Source: Bacteroidales bacterium UBA6192 (lineage in GTDB: Bacteria; Bacteroidota; Bacteroidia; Bacteroidales; F082). From it: 52,006 nt of DNA. The notes beneath the pieces are model-generated. The model worked only from the letters and a program-made list of their open reading frames with translations. It ran no database searches and had not been told where the DNA came from. The DNA is taken from NCBI GenBank assembly GCA_002422725.1, contig DITE01000095.1:307-52312 (forward strand). Direction: 5' to 3'. The position numbers and the translations under genes are program-made. Each line of letters opens with the position of its first letter. Within the stretch, counting starts at the first letter, position 1. Below are positions 32,276-40,071 of this stretch, in pieces.

Positions 32276-32680
32276 CTATTTTCTGAAATCGAATAAACCC
32301 AACATAATAGGTACTGAAACCAACGGTACAATTAATAGTAAAAGAATTATAAACCCGTAAATACTCTTCTCCGTTTTACTTTGATTCTCCCATTTTTCCT
32401 TAAAAGCATTGTACTTATTCTTATACCTATAATCATTTACAAATGCTATAATTAAAATGATAACGATATAAAATGGTCTAAATTTATTCATTACATATTG
32501 CCTATCTGAGTGTTCATAGAATTCATTTATACTAAAACCAAGTATATTAGTTAATATCATTACTTGAGAAAGTGAAACAAGAGCTGATGCTCCAAAAGAA
32601 ATTTTCCCTTTTTTCTCAAACCTGAAATACCAAGCCGCAAGCCTGTAATACATGTAAGCATATATTTCATAAATTTTCAT
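32276..32680 (-). CDS. Uncharacterised small membrane protein
   Basis: 134 aa with about three membrane helices (residues about 27-47 ISFGASALVSLSQVMILTNILGF, 68-86 FRPFYIVIILIIAFV, 108-130 YGFIILLLLIVPLVSVPIML) and charged loops. No family recognised. AT-rich. Multi-pass membrane proteins of this size are common as immunity proteins to pore-forming or membrane toxins, which fits the neighbourhood but is not shown by the sequence itself. Confidence 0.6.
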   Translation of the reverse strand: MKIYEIYAYMYYRLAAWYFRFEKKGKISFGASALVSLSQVMILTNILGFSINEFYEHSDRQYVMNKFRPFYIVIILIIAFVNDYRYKNKYNAFKEKWENQSKTEKSIYGFIILLLLIVPLVSVPIMLGLFDFRK

Positions 32681-32810
32681 AGCAATTGCTGTATTGTCAC
32701 CCTAGCCCGGTGTAGTCTGTGACTATGTCGCTCGCTGCACGCCTCAAACGCCCTCACTGTCTGATGTATGATAGCTGGATTGTCCATAAAACAAAAATAG
32801 GCAATTCTGT

Positions 32811-33914
32811 TTACAGCGGCATGCAAGTGATCCTGAACCTGTTTAGGGTATACATTTCTTTCAACGCACTCACAGCAAGGCATGAGTGAATAGGTAAGAT
32901 GCCAAGAATCATCCCCGGTTTTATTCTGCCGGCAACTGTTTCAGGAAGGGTTACAATACCATGCTCCTGCGATAGGGAACTAAGCCATGCCCCGGGAATG
33001 GGCTGTCCCCAGCCATTTTCGCCCATTTCAACAACATAACCAAACAATTCGAAGTTGTCGTCGGCCATTATTCTTTCTTTTGAGAAATGAATGGCACCGC
33101 CATAAATCACAACCTGATTGCGCGAGCTGTGTGTGGCCACTACCGGGCAAGCCATGGCAACAGCAATCTGGTCGAGTGAGCAGGAACCAATATGGTATTG
33201 CATCACATCATAAAACACGAAATTGCCCGGTCTCCATTCGTCAAAACCCGGGTTTTCGGTCATCAGTGAACACGAAGGGGTGTCGCCCCAACTGATCAGC
33301 AAATCAGGAATAGCTGCTGAGAGTCTGATTGCCTTCAAAGCGTTGGCAGCATCCATGGCAATCTGGTTTATTTCATGGTATCCTTTTGCCTTGTATGTGT
33401 GTCCGGCATGAGCAAGGAAGCCTTTTAATGTTAAAGATGGAATCTGCCTGATTGTATTGATCAGGTTCAGAATTTTCTCTGTTTCATGAACCGGAATGCC
33501 GGTTCTGTGCGCCCCTACGTCAATTTTGATGAAAACACCGGCTTTCAAACCTGCCTCACCCAACTGAGCTGTCACCTCTGCCGATTCGACAAGCAGATTG
33601 AGGTTGATGCGCGAAGCAAGTTTTGTGATTGCGTTCATTTCCAGCAGATTCACCGGAAAAGCAATGGTGATGTCGTCCCAGCCATGCGAAGCAAAATATT
33701 CAGCCATCGTCACCGACGAAACGGTGATAGCATGCACTCCGGCCTGCCTGAACCATTGCCCGACGACTGCCGACTGATGTGTTTTGAAATGTGGCCTGAA
33801 AATGACTCCGGCATCATCGGCCCGCTGTTTCATAAGCCGGATATTGTTCCTGCATTTGGCCTCATCAAGGATTAATTCGGGCTTAATGGTGGTATGACTG
33901 GGTCTTTGATTCAT
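32811..33914 (-). CDS. D-threonine aldolase / D-serine dehydratase-like PLP enzyme
   Basis: 367 aa. Fold-III (alanine racemase-like) PLP barrel: FRPHFKTHQSAVVGQWF contains the PLP lysine, GVFIKIDVGAHRTGI and LKGFLAHAGHTYKAKGY are typical strands, and SWGDTPSCSL lies in the cofactor phosphate region. The C-terminal domain (about 255-367) ends ILPIHSCLAVSALKEMY with the His-x-Cys metal-binding motif of D-serine dehydratase/D-threonine aldolases. Likely acts on D-threonine or another D-hydroxy amino acid. The last residues (RITCMPL) differ from the usual family end. Normal base composition, unlike the AT-rich genes just downstream. Confidence 0.85.
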   Translation of the reverse strand: MNQRPSHTTIKPELILDEAKCRNNIRLMKQRADDAGVIFRPHFKTHQSAVVGQWFRQAGVHAITVSSVTMAEYFASHGWDDITIAFPVNLLEMNAITKLASRINLNLLVESAEVTAQLGEAGLKAGVFIKIDVGAHRTGIPVHETEKILNLINTIRQIPSLTLKGFLAHAGHTYKAKGYHEINQIAMDAANALKAIRLSAAIPDLLISWGDTPSCSLMTENPGFDEWRPGNFVFYDVMQYHIGSCSLDQIAVAMACPVVATHSSRNQVVIYGGAIHFSKERIMADDNFELFGYVVEMGENGWGQPIPGAWLSSLSQEHGIVTLPETVAGRIKPGMILGILPIHSCLAVSALKEMYTLNRFRITCMPL

Positions 33915-34014
33915 TGTGAAAAAAATTGAGCAATAAAAATAGGCTGTTTTTACAATACCGGATGCAATGGCTGCTGTCTATTTTGATGTGCTTGCTTCAA
34001 AATTTAATATTCAT

Positions 34015-34335
34015 CTTTTCCTTTGTGAAACTTCGTGTCTTCTTGGTGGAGCTCCGTGCAAGAGCTATAGCACAAAGTTCCGCAGAGAATCGCAGAGTGA
34101 CACAAAGTGATAATTGATTAAGAATCAATGAAATCTTTCACTAATAATTCTTTTCTTTGTGAAACTTCGTGTCTTCTTAGTGGCTCTCTGTACAAGAGCT
34201 ATAGCACAAAGTTGCGCAAAGAATCACAGAGTAAAACAAAGTGATAATTGATTAAGAATCAATGAAAACTTTTCACTCAAAATTCTTTTCTTTGTGAAAC
34301 TTCGTGTCTTCTTAGTGGCTCTCTGTGCAATTTGG
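34015..34335. repeat. Tandem 134-135-bp intergenic repeats
   Basis: Units begin at CTTTGTGAAACTTCGTGTCTTCTT near 34021, 34155 and 34290: two full and one partial copy. Each full unit holds imperfect inverted pieces (CTTTGTG ... CACAAAG) and a perfect TTGATT-AAG-AATCAA hairpin (34114-34128, 34248-34262). No coding content; the frames crossing them are artefacts. Confidence 0.85.
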
Positions 34336-34357
34336 AGCGAAATCCCTGATATATTGT

Positions 34358-34365
34358 TAGTTTTG
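34358..34365 (+). promoter_or_regulatory. -7 promoter element of GldN-like lipoprotein gene
   Basis: TAGTTTTG, 18 bp before the ATG at 34384, with TTG at 34332-34334 as a loosely spaced -33 box. It shows the gene starts at 34384, not at the longer frame beginning in the repeat. Confidence 0.55.
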
Positions 34366-34383
34366 CAACCAAATACTAAAGTC

Positions 34384-34938
34384 ATGAAAGTTTATCTGAC
34401 AAAGCTGTTCCTGATAGGTGGATTAATCCTTGTTGCCAATTGCTGGTCGTGCCAACAGAAGACTGAACAACAATTACTTACTGAGCGCATTCAGTATGAT
34501 GTGACGATCAAAAGCCCCTCGCCCGATTACGATTGGTGGATACAGAATCTTGAAGGCCCGGCCAGGGAAAAACTGGTCAGGATGATACTGGAGAAAGCCA
34601 TGAAAGGCGAGGTACAGGTGCATGATTATTTTAACAATCCATTGGAATCAAAACAGGTTGGACACATACTTCACGACACCATGCTGTTAAAGCTCATGCG
34701 TCAGGAGGCACCCTACGAAATGTACGACACAGTTGTTGTGCATCATATTGAACCGACAGATGTACTCAGGATTCGTTTTCTTGAAGAATGGTACATCGAT
34801 CCTGTAAGCCTGCAGATTACCAAAAAAGTGCTCGGAATAGCCCCTGTAGCCCGAAGGTTCGATTCAGAGGGCATTGAGCGCTGGCAGCCGCTTTACTGGA
34901 TTTATACAGATGAACGCTACCCTGAAAAAATGCAATAA
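34384..34938 (+). CDS. Lipoprotein with GldN/PorN-like C-terminal half
   Basis: 184 aa. Signal MKVYLTKLFLIGGLILVANCWSC, with a lipidation cysteine at C20 or C23. The second half (VLRIRFLEEWYIDPVSLQITKKVLGIAPVA ... RWQPLYWIYTDERYP) resembles the GldN/PorN domain, in which a conserved 'KEDWFFDKQ...RIIGIAP...LFWIYYPE' pattern occurs. GldN/PorN is part of the T9SS ring complex with PorK. Here the protein is shorter and a lipoprotein itself, so it may be a paralog or accessory. The next gene, an M16 peptidase, begins 21 bp downstream. Confidence 0.6.
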   Translation: MKVYLTKLFLIGGLILVANCWSCQQKTEQQLLTERIQYDVTIKSPSPDYDWWIQNLEGPAREKLVRMILEKAMKGEVQVHDYFNNPLESKQVGHILHDTMLLKLMRQEAPYEMYDTVVVHHIEPTDVLRIRFLEEWYIDPVSLQITKKVLGIAPVARRFDSEGIERWQPLYWIYTDERYPEKMQ

Positions 34939-34959
34939 CCCACACGAGCGATTTCCTTT

Positions 34960-36195
34960 ATGACATATAATTATTTTCGGTTGCCTAACGGCATACGGCT
35001 GATCCACAGGCAAACGAGCAGTAAGGTGGCTCATTGTGCCCTGATGGTTAACACGGGTTCGCGCGATGAGGATGAGCACGAGAACGGCATGGCCCATCTG
35101 ATTGAGCATATGATTTTCAAGGGAACAACAAAGCGGAAAGCATACCATATCCTGAGTCGCCTTGAGCATGTGGGGGGCGATCTGAATGCCTATACAACCA
35201 AGGAGGAAACCTGCATACATGCTTCATTCCTTGCCGAACACCTCGACCGGACACTTGAATTATTTGCCGATATTGCTTTCAATTCGACTTTCCCTGCAGC
35301 TGAACTGGACAAGGAAAAAGATGTTATTCTGGATGAGATAAATTCGTACAAAGACACCCCCTCGGAGGAGATCTTTGATGAATTTGAAAATATAGTATTC
35401 AAAGGCCATCCGATTGGAAGGAATATACTGGGAACTGCAGAAAACATTTCACGGATCAGCAGATCAGACATTTTCAGGTTTATCAGCCGCAATTATAGCA
35501 CCGATCAGATGGTCATCAGTTTGGTGGGTCCAATGCATTTTGAGGTATTCAAGCATCTATCTGACAGGTATTTTGGTCAGGTTTTTAATTTGAGAAATAC
35601 CTCTAAACGCCGTGCATTTGATCATTACCAGCCAATGAGCGAATCCGTTGAACGCAGCGGTTTTCTCAGCCATTGCACTATTGGTAATCTTGCTTTTGAC
35701 CAGCGGCATCCACTGAGGTTTGCTATGATTTTGCTGAACAATATCCTGGGTGGCCCCGGGCTAAACTCGAGGCTTAATCTGAATATTCGGGAGAAGTATG
35801 GCTTCTGTTATACCATCGAATCTCATTTTTCATCCTATTCCGACACCGGATTATTTGTCATCTATCTGGGCACCGATCCGAAATCGCTTGAAAAGACCAT
35901 CCAACTGGTTTATAAAGAGCTAAAGAAATTTACCGACACTTCGCTGGGCGAGTTGCAGTTGCACCGGGCCAAAAAGCAGCTCACCGGTCAGCTGGCCATC
36001 AGCTTCGAATCGGGCATGTCGGAAGCACTTGCCATTGCCCGTTCGCATATGTTATTTGATGTTGTTGACGATATGGGCGATTTGGCAAACAGGATAAACA
36101 ATGTGAGCAGCAATCAGTTGATGGAGGCCGCCCGGCAGGTGTTTGATCCGAACCGGATCAGCACCTTGATTTTTCATTCAGCCACAAAAAAATAG
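34960..36195 (+). CDS. M16-family zinc peptidase
   Basis: 411 aa. The inverted zinc motif HLIEH (H46, E49, H50) lies in GMAHLIEHMIFKGTTKR, and the downstream glutamate in the DVILDEINSYKDTPSEE region completes the site. Closing-side features are NILGGPGLNSRLNLNIREKYGFCYTIESHFSSY and a C-terminal half of the two-domain fold. Similar to insulinase/processing peptidases of about 410 residues. No signal peptide is evident, so probably cytoplasmic. It shares an operon with the lipoprotein gene upstream. Confidence 0.93.
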   Translation: MTYNYFRLPNGIRLIHRQTSSKVAHCALMVNTGSRDEDEHENGMAHLIEHMIFKGTTKRKAYHILSRLEHVGGDLNAYTTKEETCIHASFLAEHLDRTLELFADIAFNSTFPAAELDKEKDVILDEINSYKDTPSEEIFDEFENIVFKGHPIGRNILGTAENISRISRSDIFRFISRNYSTDQMVISLVGPMHFEVFKHLSDRYFGQVFNLRNTSKRRAFDHYQPMSESVERSGFLSHCTIGNLAFDQRHPLRFAMILLNNILGGPGLNSRLNLNIREKYGFCYTIESHFSSYSDTGLFVIYLGTDPKSLEKTIQLVYKELKKFTDTSLGELQLHRAKKQLTGQLAISFESGMSEALAIARSHMLFDVVDDMGDLANRINNVSSNQLMEAARQVFDPNRISTLIFHSATKK

Positions 36196-36201
36196 GGATT
36201 G

Positions 36202-36233
36202 TTGTTGAACCATTGCAACAAAGTGTATTTTTG
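36202..36233 (+). promoter_or_regulatory. Promoter of 36238-36792
   Basis: TTG at 36202-36204 (or 36205-36207), spacer 21 (or 18), TATTTTTG at 36226-36233. The ATG is only 4 nt further on, so the transcript is probably leaderless. Confidence 0.6.
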
Positions 36234-36237
36234 GATA

Positions 36238-36792
36238 ATGGAAAATAGAAAATACCTTTTAAAAATCATCGGCATTTTGTTGTTCATAGCCTGCACTGGC
36301 ACGGGTAGGGCCGGGTTTGCGCAGATACTGGAGTTTGCCGAACCCGATGAGGTTGAAGTCCACTATCAAATGCCTCACAATGAAATGGATACACTTCAAA
36401 TTCCAGTCCAAAACATACAATATCCTTACACTTTTGAGTTAAAGAGCTTCAGCCAGTTTCAACAAAGCACCCGAATGGTGTTTGAGCTAACCAATAACAA
36501 CCAGGAGCAAATCAGTAACTTTTGGTTACACATTTCGTTGCTTGACAAGGAGGGCATTTTTTTGTACAGCGAACAACCCTTGTTTTACAGCAACATAGCT
36601 CCCGGGCGAAAGGGGATCATCGAAATGATGTTCGAGAGTGTCGGAAAAGACGACATTGGCTATATTGTTTTGTACCCGGGTCTGCTCGAAATAAACCGGA
36701 ACGAATTGCCTTTTAATACCCAGGATATTCGTCTTGTGATGCCGGCTTCTGCCGAAGGCGTTCGCATGGCTTTTTATACCGATTTTGAATGA
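36238..36792 (+). CDS. Uncharacterised exported protein
   Basis: 184 aa from MENRKYLLKIIGILLFIAC; the signal peptide ends near GRAGFAQ, or at C19 if lipidated. The mature part is a predicted beta-sandwich (MVFELTNNNQEQISNFWLHISLLDKEGIFLYSEQ) resembling a carbohydrate-binding or PapD-like layer; no named family. The longer frame starting 39 bases upstream is unlikely because the -7 promoter box lies inside it. Its stop overlaps the next ATG by 4 bp. Confidence 0.6.
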   Translation: MENRKYLLKIIGILLFIACTGTGRAGFAQILEFAEPDEVEVHYQMPHNEMDTLQIPVQNIQYPYTFELKSFSQFQQSTRMVFELTNNNQEQISNFWLHISLLDKEGIFLYSEQPLFYSNIAPGRKGIIEMMFESVGKDDIGYIVLYPGLLEINRNELPFNTQDIRLVMPASAEGVRMAFYTDFE

Positions 36793-37421
36793 TTTCTGAC
36801 GAACTTGAACGGTATCTGCAGGAGCACAGCTCACCACCATGTGAAACCCTGAGAAATCTGGAGCGGAAAACCTATCTTGAAACGCTCTTTCCTCGGATGA
36901 TGTCGGGGCACATTCAGGGAAAGTTTCTTGAAATGATCAGCTTTATGATCAGACCTTTACGGATTCTGGAGATTGGCACTTTTACCGGATATGGTGCTGT
37001 TTCGCTCGCAAAAGGATTGCCGGAAAACGGGTTGCTTGTAACAATTGAACAGAATCGGGAACTCGAAGATACAATCCGTGAGGTGCTCGACAAGGCCGGT
37101 CTGTCAGCAAAAGTGAATCTGATACTGGGTAACGCACGGCATGAAATCGAACAGCTTGACGACACTTTTGATCTGGTTTTCATTGATGCCGACAAGGAAA
37201 ATTATTCCTTGTACTACGACCTGGTGTTCGATAAGGTAAAACAAGGTGGTTTTATTCTGGCCGACAATGTGCTCTGGAGCCAGAAGGTGATCGACCCGCA
37301 ATTCAACGATGTTGAAACAAAAGCAATGCGTGAATTCAATAAAAAAGTTGCAGGTGATGAGCGTGTTGAACAGGTGTTGCTTCCAATGCGCGACGGACTG
37401 ATGTTGATTAGAAAGATTTAA
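36789..37421 (+). CDS. O-methyltransferase (caffeoyl-CoA OMT-like, PF01596 type)
   Basis: 210 aa. SAM motif ILEIGTFTGYGAVSLAKGL (about 57-75), then TIEQNRELEDTIREVL, and the metal-binding FDLVFIDADKENYSLYYD followed by GGFILADNVLWSQKV. This is the divalent-metal-dependent O-methyltransferase fold; bacterial members include tRNA hydroxyuridine methyltransferase TrmR, so a tRNA substrate is possible. Translationally coupled (ATGA overlap) to the exported-protein gene upstream, an odd pairing. Convergent with purE. Confidence 0.92.
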   Translation: MISDELERYLQEHSSPPCETLRNLERKTYLETLFPRMMSGHIQGKFLEMISFMIRPLRILEIGTFTGYGAVSLAKGLPENGLLVTIEQNRELEDTIREVLDKAGLSAKVNLILGNARHEIEQLDDTFDLVFIDADKENYSLYYDLVFDKVKQGGFILADNVLWSQKVIDPQFNDVETKAMREFNKKVAGDERVEQVLLPMRDGLMLIRKI

Positions 37422-37441
37422 GAAACAGCGCGATATAGTCA

Positions 37442-37461
37442 ATCACTTCCCCAAAAGTGAT
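37442..37461 (+). terminator. Weak hairpin between convergent OMT and purE genes
   Basis: ATCACTT (37442-37448)/AAGTGAT (37455-37461) with a 6-nt loop, followed by CTTTC. Short U tract, so only a weak terminator candidate. Confidence 0.4.
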
Positions 37462-37489
37462 CTTTCATGGAAGCCAATATACACCCGGT

Positions 37490-37996
37490 TTAGTTTGTTT
37501 TAAACTTAAAACGCAGATCCTTCAGTTCTTCGTTGGCTTTAATAATTTTCAACTTCAGTTTCTCCTTGTAGTTTTCAACCTTCGCTGCAACGGCATCATC
37601 GCCGGCAGCAATGATCTGCGCTGCCAGTATGCCTGCATTGAGCGACCCATTGATGGCCACTGTTGCAACGGGTATTCCGGGCGGCATCTGCACAATAGCA
37701 AGCAAGGCATCCAGTCCTTCAAGTCCGGCTTTAACGGGCACACCGATTACGGGGAGTGGGGTCATTGCAGCCACTACACCGGGCAGATGAGCAGCCATGC
37801 CGGCGGCGGCAATAATAACTTTTATACCCCGCCCTTTGGCACCGCGGGCAAATGATTCCACCATGTCGGGGGTACGATGGGCACTAAGTGCATTGATTTC
37901 GAAAGGTATCTCCATTTCGTCAAAGAAAAGCGCTGCTTTTTCCATGACAGGCATGTCCGAGGTACTGCCCATGATGATGCTTACTAAGGGTTTCAT
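37490..37996 (-). CDS. purE: N5-carboxyaminoimidazole ribonucleotide mutase
   Basis: 168 aa. Class I PurE: IIMGSTSDMPVMEKAALFFDEMEIPFEINALSAHRTPD near the N-terminus with the conserved SAHRTP, and AAAGMAAHLPGVVAAMTPLPVIGVPV in the middle. It converts N5-CAIR to CAIR, the substrate of PurC encoded in this window at 17391. No purK beside it. Confidence 0.96.
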   Translation of the reverse strand: MKPLVSIIMGSTSDMPVMEKAALFFDEMEIPFEINALSAHRTPDMVESFARGAKGRGIKVIIAAAGMAAHLPGVVAAMTPLPVIGVPVKAGLEGLDALLAIVQMPPGIPVATVAINGSLNAGILAAQIIAAGDDAVAAKVENYKEKLKLKIIKANEELKDLRFKFKTN

Positions 37997-38020
37997 TTGG
38001 CGTTCTATTGATTAGTGTGG

Positions 38021-38028
38021 CAAAAATA
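38021..38028 (-). promoter_or_regulatory. -7 promoter element of purE
   Basis: Minus strand TATTTTTG, 24 bp before the start codon. No purine operator recognised. Confidence 0.45.
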
Positions 38029-38062
38029 TAATATTTCCTGCTTATCGATCGGCTGGATTCAC

Positions 38063-38070
38063 TATTTTTG
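38063..38070 (+). promoter_or_regulatory. -7 promoter element of hpt-adk
   Basis: TATTTTTG, 39 bp before the hpt ATG at 38110; divergent from the purE promoter 35 bp away. Confidence 0.45.
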
Positions 38071-38109
38071 TTGGTTTATCAATTACTCCAACTTTGTTTT
38101 ACCTGTATT

Positions 38110-38649
38110 ATGAGCAGAATTAAAGTCCACGACAAGGAATTTGAATTGTATATCCCACAAGATCAGATTGAGAGGGCAATCAGAACAGTAGCCGATGATA
38201 TCAGTCTTGAGATGGCAGGCAAAAATCCTTTGTTTCTGATTGTGTTGAATGGTGCGTTTATGTTTGCCGCCGAGTTGTTTAAAAACCTGAATATTGAATG
38301 CGAGATTAGTTTTGTAAAACTTTCGTCCTATTCCGGAACATCCACCACCTCGGTGGTACGCGAACTGATTGGTCTGGATCATGCTGTTGCAAATCGCGAC
38401 ATTGTTCTGGTCGAAGATATTATCGACACAGGCCTGACGATGCGCCATACCATTGACAAACTCAAGCACCTTGAAGCAAAAAGTGTTCGGGTTGCAACCA
38501 TGTTATTCAAACCCAATGCCTTTAAAGAAGATTTTCCAATTGATTTTGTCGGACTGGAAATTCCGAATGACTTCATTGTGGGGTATGGCCTTGATTATGA
38601 TGAACATGCCCGAAACTATCCTGATATTTATAAGATTATTTCTCAATAA
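38110..38649 (+). CDS. hpt: Hypoxanthine phosphoribosyltransferase
   Basis: 179 aa from MSRIKVHDKEFELYI; the frame extends 14 codons further upstream, but those overlap the promoter. PRPP-binding motif VLVEDIIDTGLTM (about residues 99-111), FVKLSSYSGTSTT before it, and KPNAFKEDFPIDFVGLEIPNDFIVGYGLDYDEHARNYPDIY at the end. Salvages hypoxanthine (and guanine) to nucleotides. Followed after 18 bp by the adenylate kinase gene: a purine-salvage operon. Confidence 0.96.
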   Translation: MSRIKVHDKEFELYIPQDQIERAIRTVADDISLEMAGKNPLFLIVLNGAFMFAAELFKNLNIECEISFVKLSSYSGTSTTSVVRELIGLDHAVANRDIVLVEDIIDTGLTMRHTIDKLKHLEAKSVRVATMLFKPNAFKEDFPIDFVGLEIPNDFIVGYGLDYDEHARNYPDIYKIISQ

Positions 38650-38667
38650 CAAACCAACACAACCAAC

Positions 38668-39837
38668 ATGCTGAATATTGCTCTGTTTGGCCCTCCCGGT
38701 GCCGGAAAAGGAACCCAGTCGAAACTTCTGATCGAAAAGTACAATCTAACCTATATTTCAACAGGCGACATGCTCCGTGAGGAGATTGTCAACAAAACCC
38801 CTATCGGCATCGAAGCGAAGTCGATTATCGAAAGAGGCGATCTTGTTCCGGATGAAATGATTGTGCAAATCATTGAAACCAAGGTAACAATGAATCTGGA
38901 AACCAGGGGGATATTGTTTGACGGGTTTCCGCGAACCATTGTGCAGGCATATATTTTGGATGGTTTGTTGCTGAAACTCAATACAAGCCTTACCTGCATG
39001 TTGAGCCTCGAAGTTCCGAATGATGACTTGATTACCCGTATGCTCGAAAGGGCTAAAACCAGTGGAAGAGCCGACGACAATCTGGATGTTATCAAGGTGC
39101 GGCTAAAGGAATACGAGAACAAAACAAAACCTGTTATCGAATTCTATAGCGAAAAAGGCAAGTATTTTCCCGTGAAGGGAGTTGGAGGGGTGGATGAAAT
39201 CTTCAGAAGCCTGTGCCAGACAATTGAAACAACTGTGCCACAGAATTTCTTCAACATAGTGCTGCTTGGTAAGCCAGGTTCAGGAAAAGGCACACAAGGT
39301 GAGATTCTGGCACGCAAAAACAACCTGGTCTATATTTCCACCGGTAAAATGCTGCGTCAGGAAATTGCCAACGACACCGAGATCGGAAGAATTGCCAAAC
39401 CATTTATGGAACGTGGCGAAATAGTACCCGACGAAATCGCCATCAAGCTGATCGAACGCAAAATTGAACGTAATCCCTCGGCTCAGGGATTTATATTCAA
39501 GGGATTTCCAAGAACCATTGTTCAGGCTTATATCCTTGATGGATTACTCAGGCGGATTGATTCGCGGGTGAGTTGCATGCTCAACCTGAAACTGACAACA
39601 ATCGAGTCGATCAAACGGTTGAACAACCGTGCAAAAACAGAGCGAAGCCGCCCCTATGATGCCAGCGCAGAATTGATCATCAACCGCTTGGAGGAGTATG
39701 AAAAAAAGACAAAGCCGGTTATTGATTATTACAAAAGACAATGTAGTTTTTTCGAAATTGATGGAGCAGGAACACCGGAAGAAGTTAATTTCCGACTTGA
39801 AGAGGCTGTAAAAGAGGTGAATAAACAGCTAAGGTAG
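38668..39837 (+). CDS. adk: Tandem (double-domain) adenylate kinase
   Basis: 389 aa made of two adenylate-kinase-like halves (about 1-190 and 195-389). Half 1 has GPPGAGKGT, DGFPRTIVQAYILDG and the RADD motif in TSGRADDNLDVI. Half 2 has GKPGSGKGT, but KGFPRT in place of DGFPRT and RSRPYDAS in place of GRADD, both AMP/ATP-site positions. Each lacks the long LID insertion. Half 1 should interconvert ATP, AMP and ADP; half 2 may be weakened or altered in specificity. Both halves share IVQAYILDGLL, consistent with an internal duplication. A normal Adk is about 190-215 aa. Confidence 0.92.
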   Translation: MLNIALFGPPGAGKGTQSKLLIEKYNLTYISTGDMLREEIVNKTPIGIEAKSIIERGDLVPDEMIVQIIETKVTMNLETRGILFDGFPRTIVQAYILDGLLLKLNTSLTCMLSLEVPNDDLITRMLERAKTSGRADDNLDVIKVRLKEYENKTKPVIEFYSEKGKYFPVKGVGGVDEIFRSLCQTIETTVPQNFFNIVLLGKPGSGKGTQGEILARKNNLVYISTGKMLRQEIANDTEIGRIAKPFMERGEIVPDEIAIKLIERKIERNPSAQGFIFKGFPRTIVQAYILDGLLRRIDSRVSCMLNLKLTTIESIKRLNNRAKTERSRPYDASAELIINRLEEYEKKTKPVIDYYKRQCSFFEIDGAGTPEEVNFRLEEAVKEVNKQLR

Positions 39838-40071
39838 TGTTCTTCGAAATGGCCAAAACAATAAATTAGTGTTTCGATCCGGTTGCAATAGCTCGGAGAT
39901 GTTAAAGGCTGCAATCCAATTGGCTACAATGCATCAAAACGAACCGGATCTCTGGAATACCAAACCACCCCGTTGTTGACCTGGTTTAAGGACCTATTGT
40001 TCAATTTCATTGAGCATATCGGTCTTGCTATGCGAATTTTTTCAGCGATTGCAGTCCTGTTGAATTTTATG

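Noticed and set aside
34021..34381. Upstream extension of the GldN-like lipoprotein to 34294 and a 63-codon frame in the 134-bp repeats
   Set aside because: These codons come from the tandem repeat and precede a good promoter; a proper lipoprotein signal begins at 34384.
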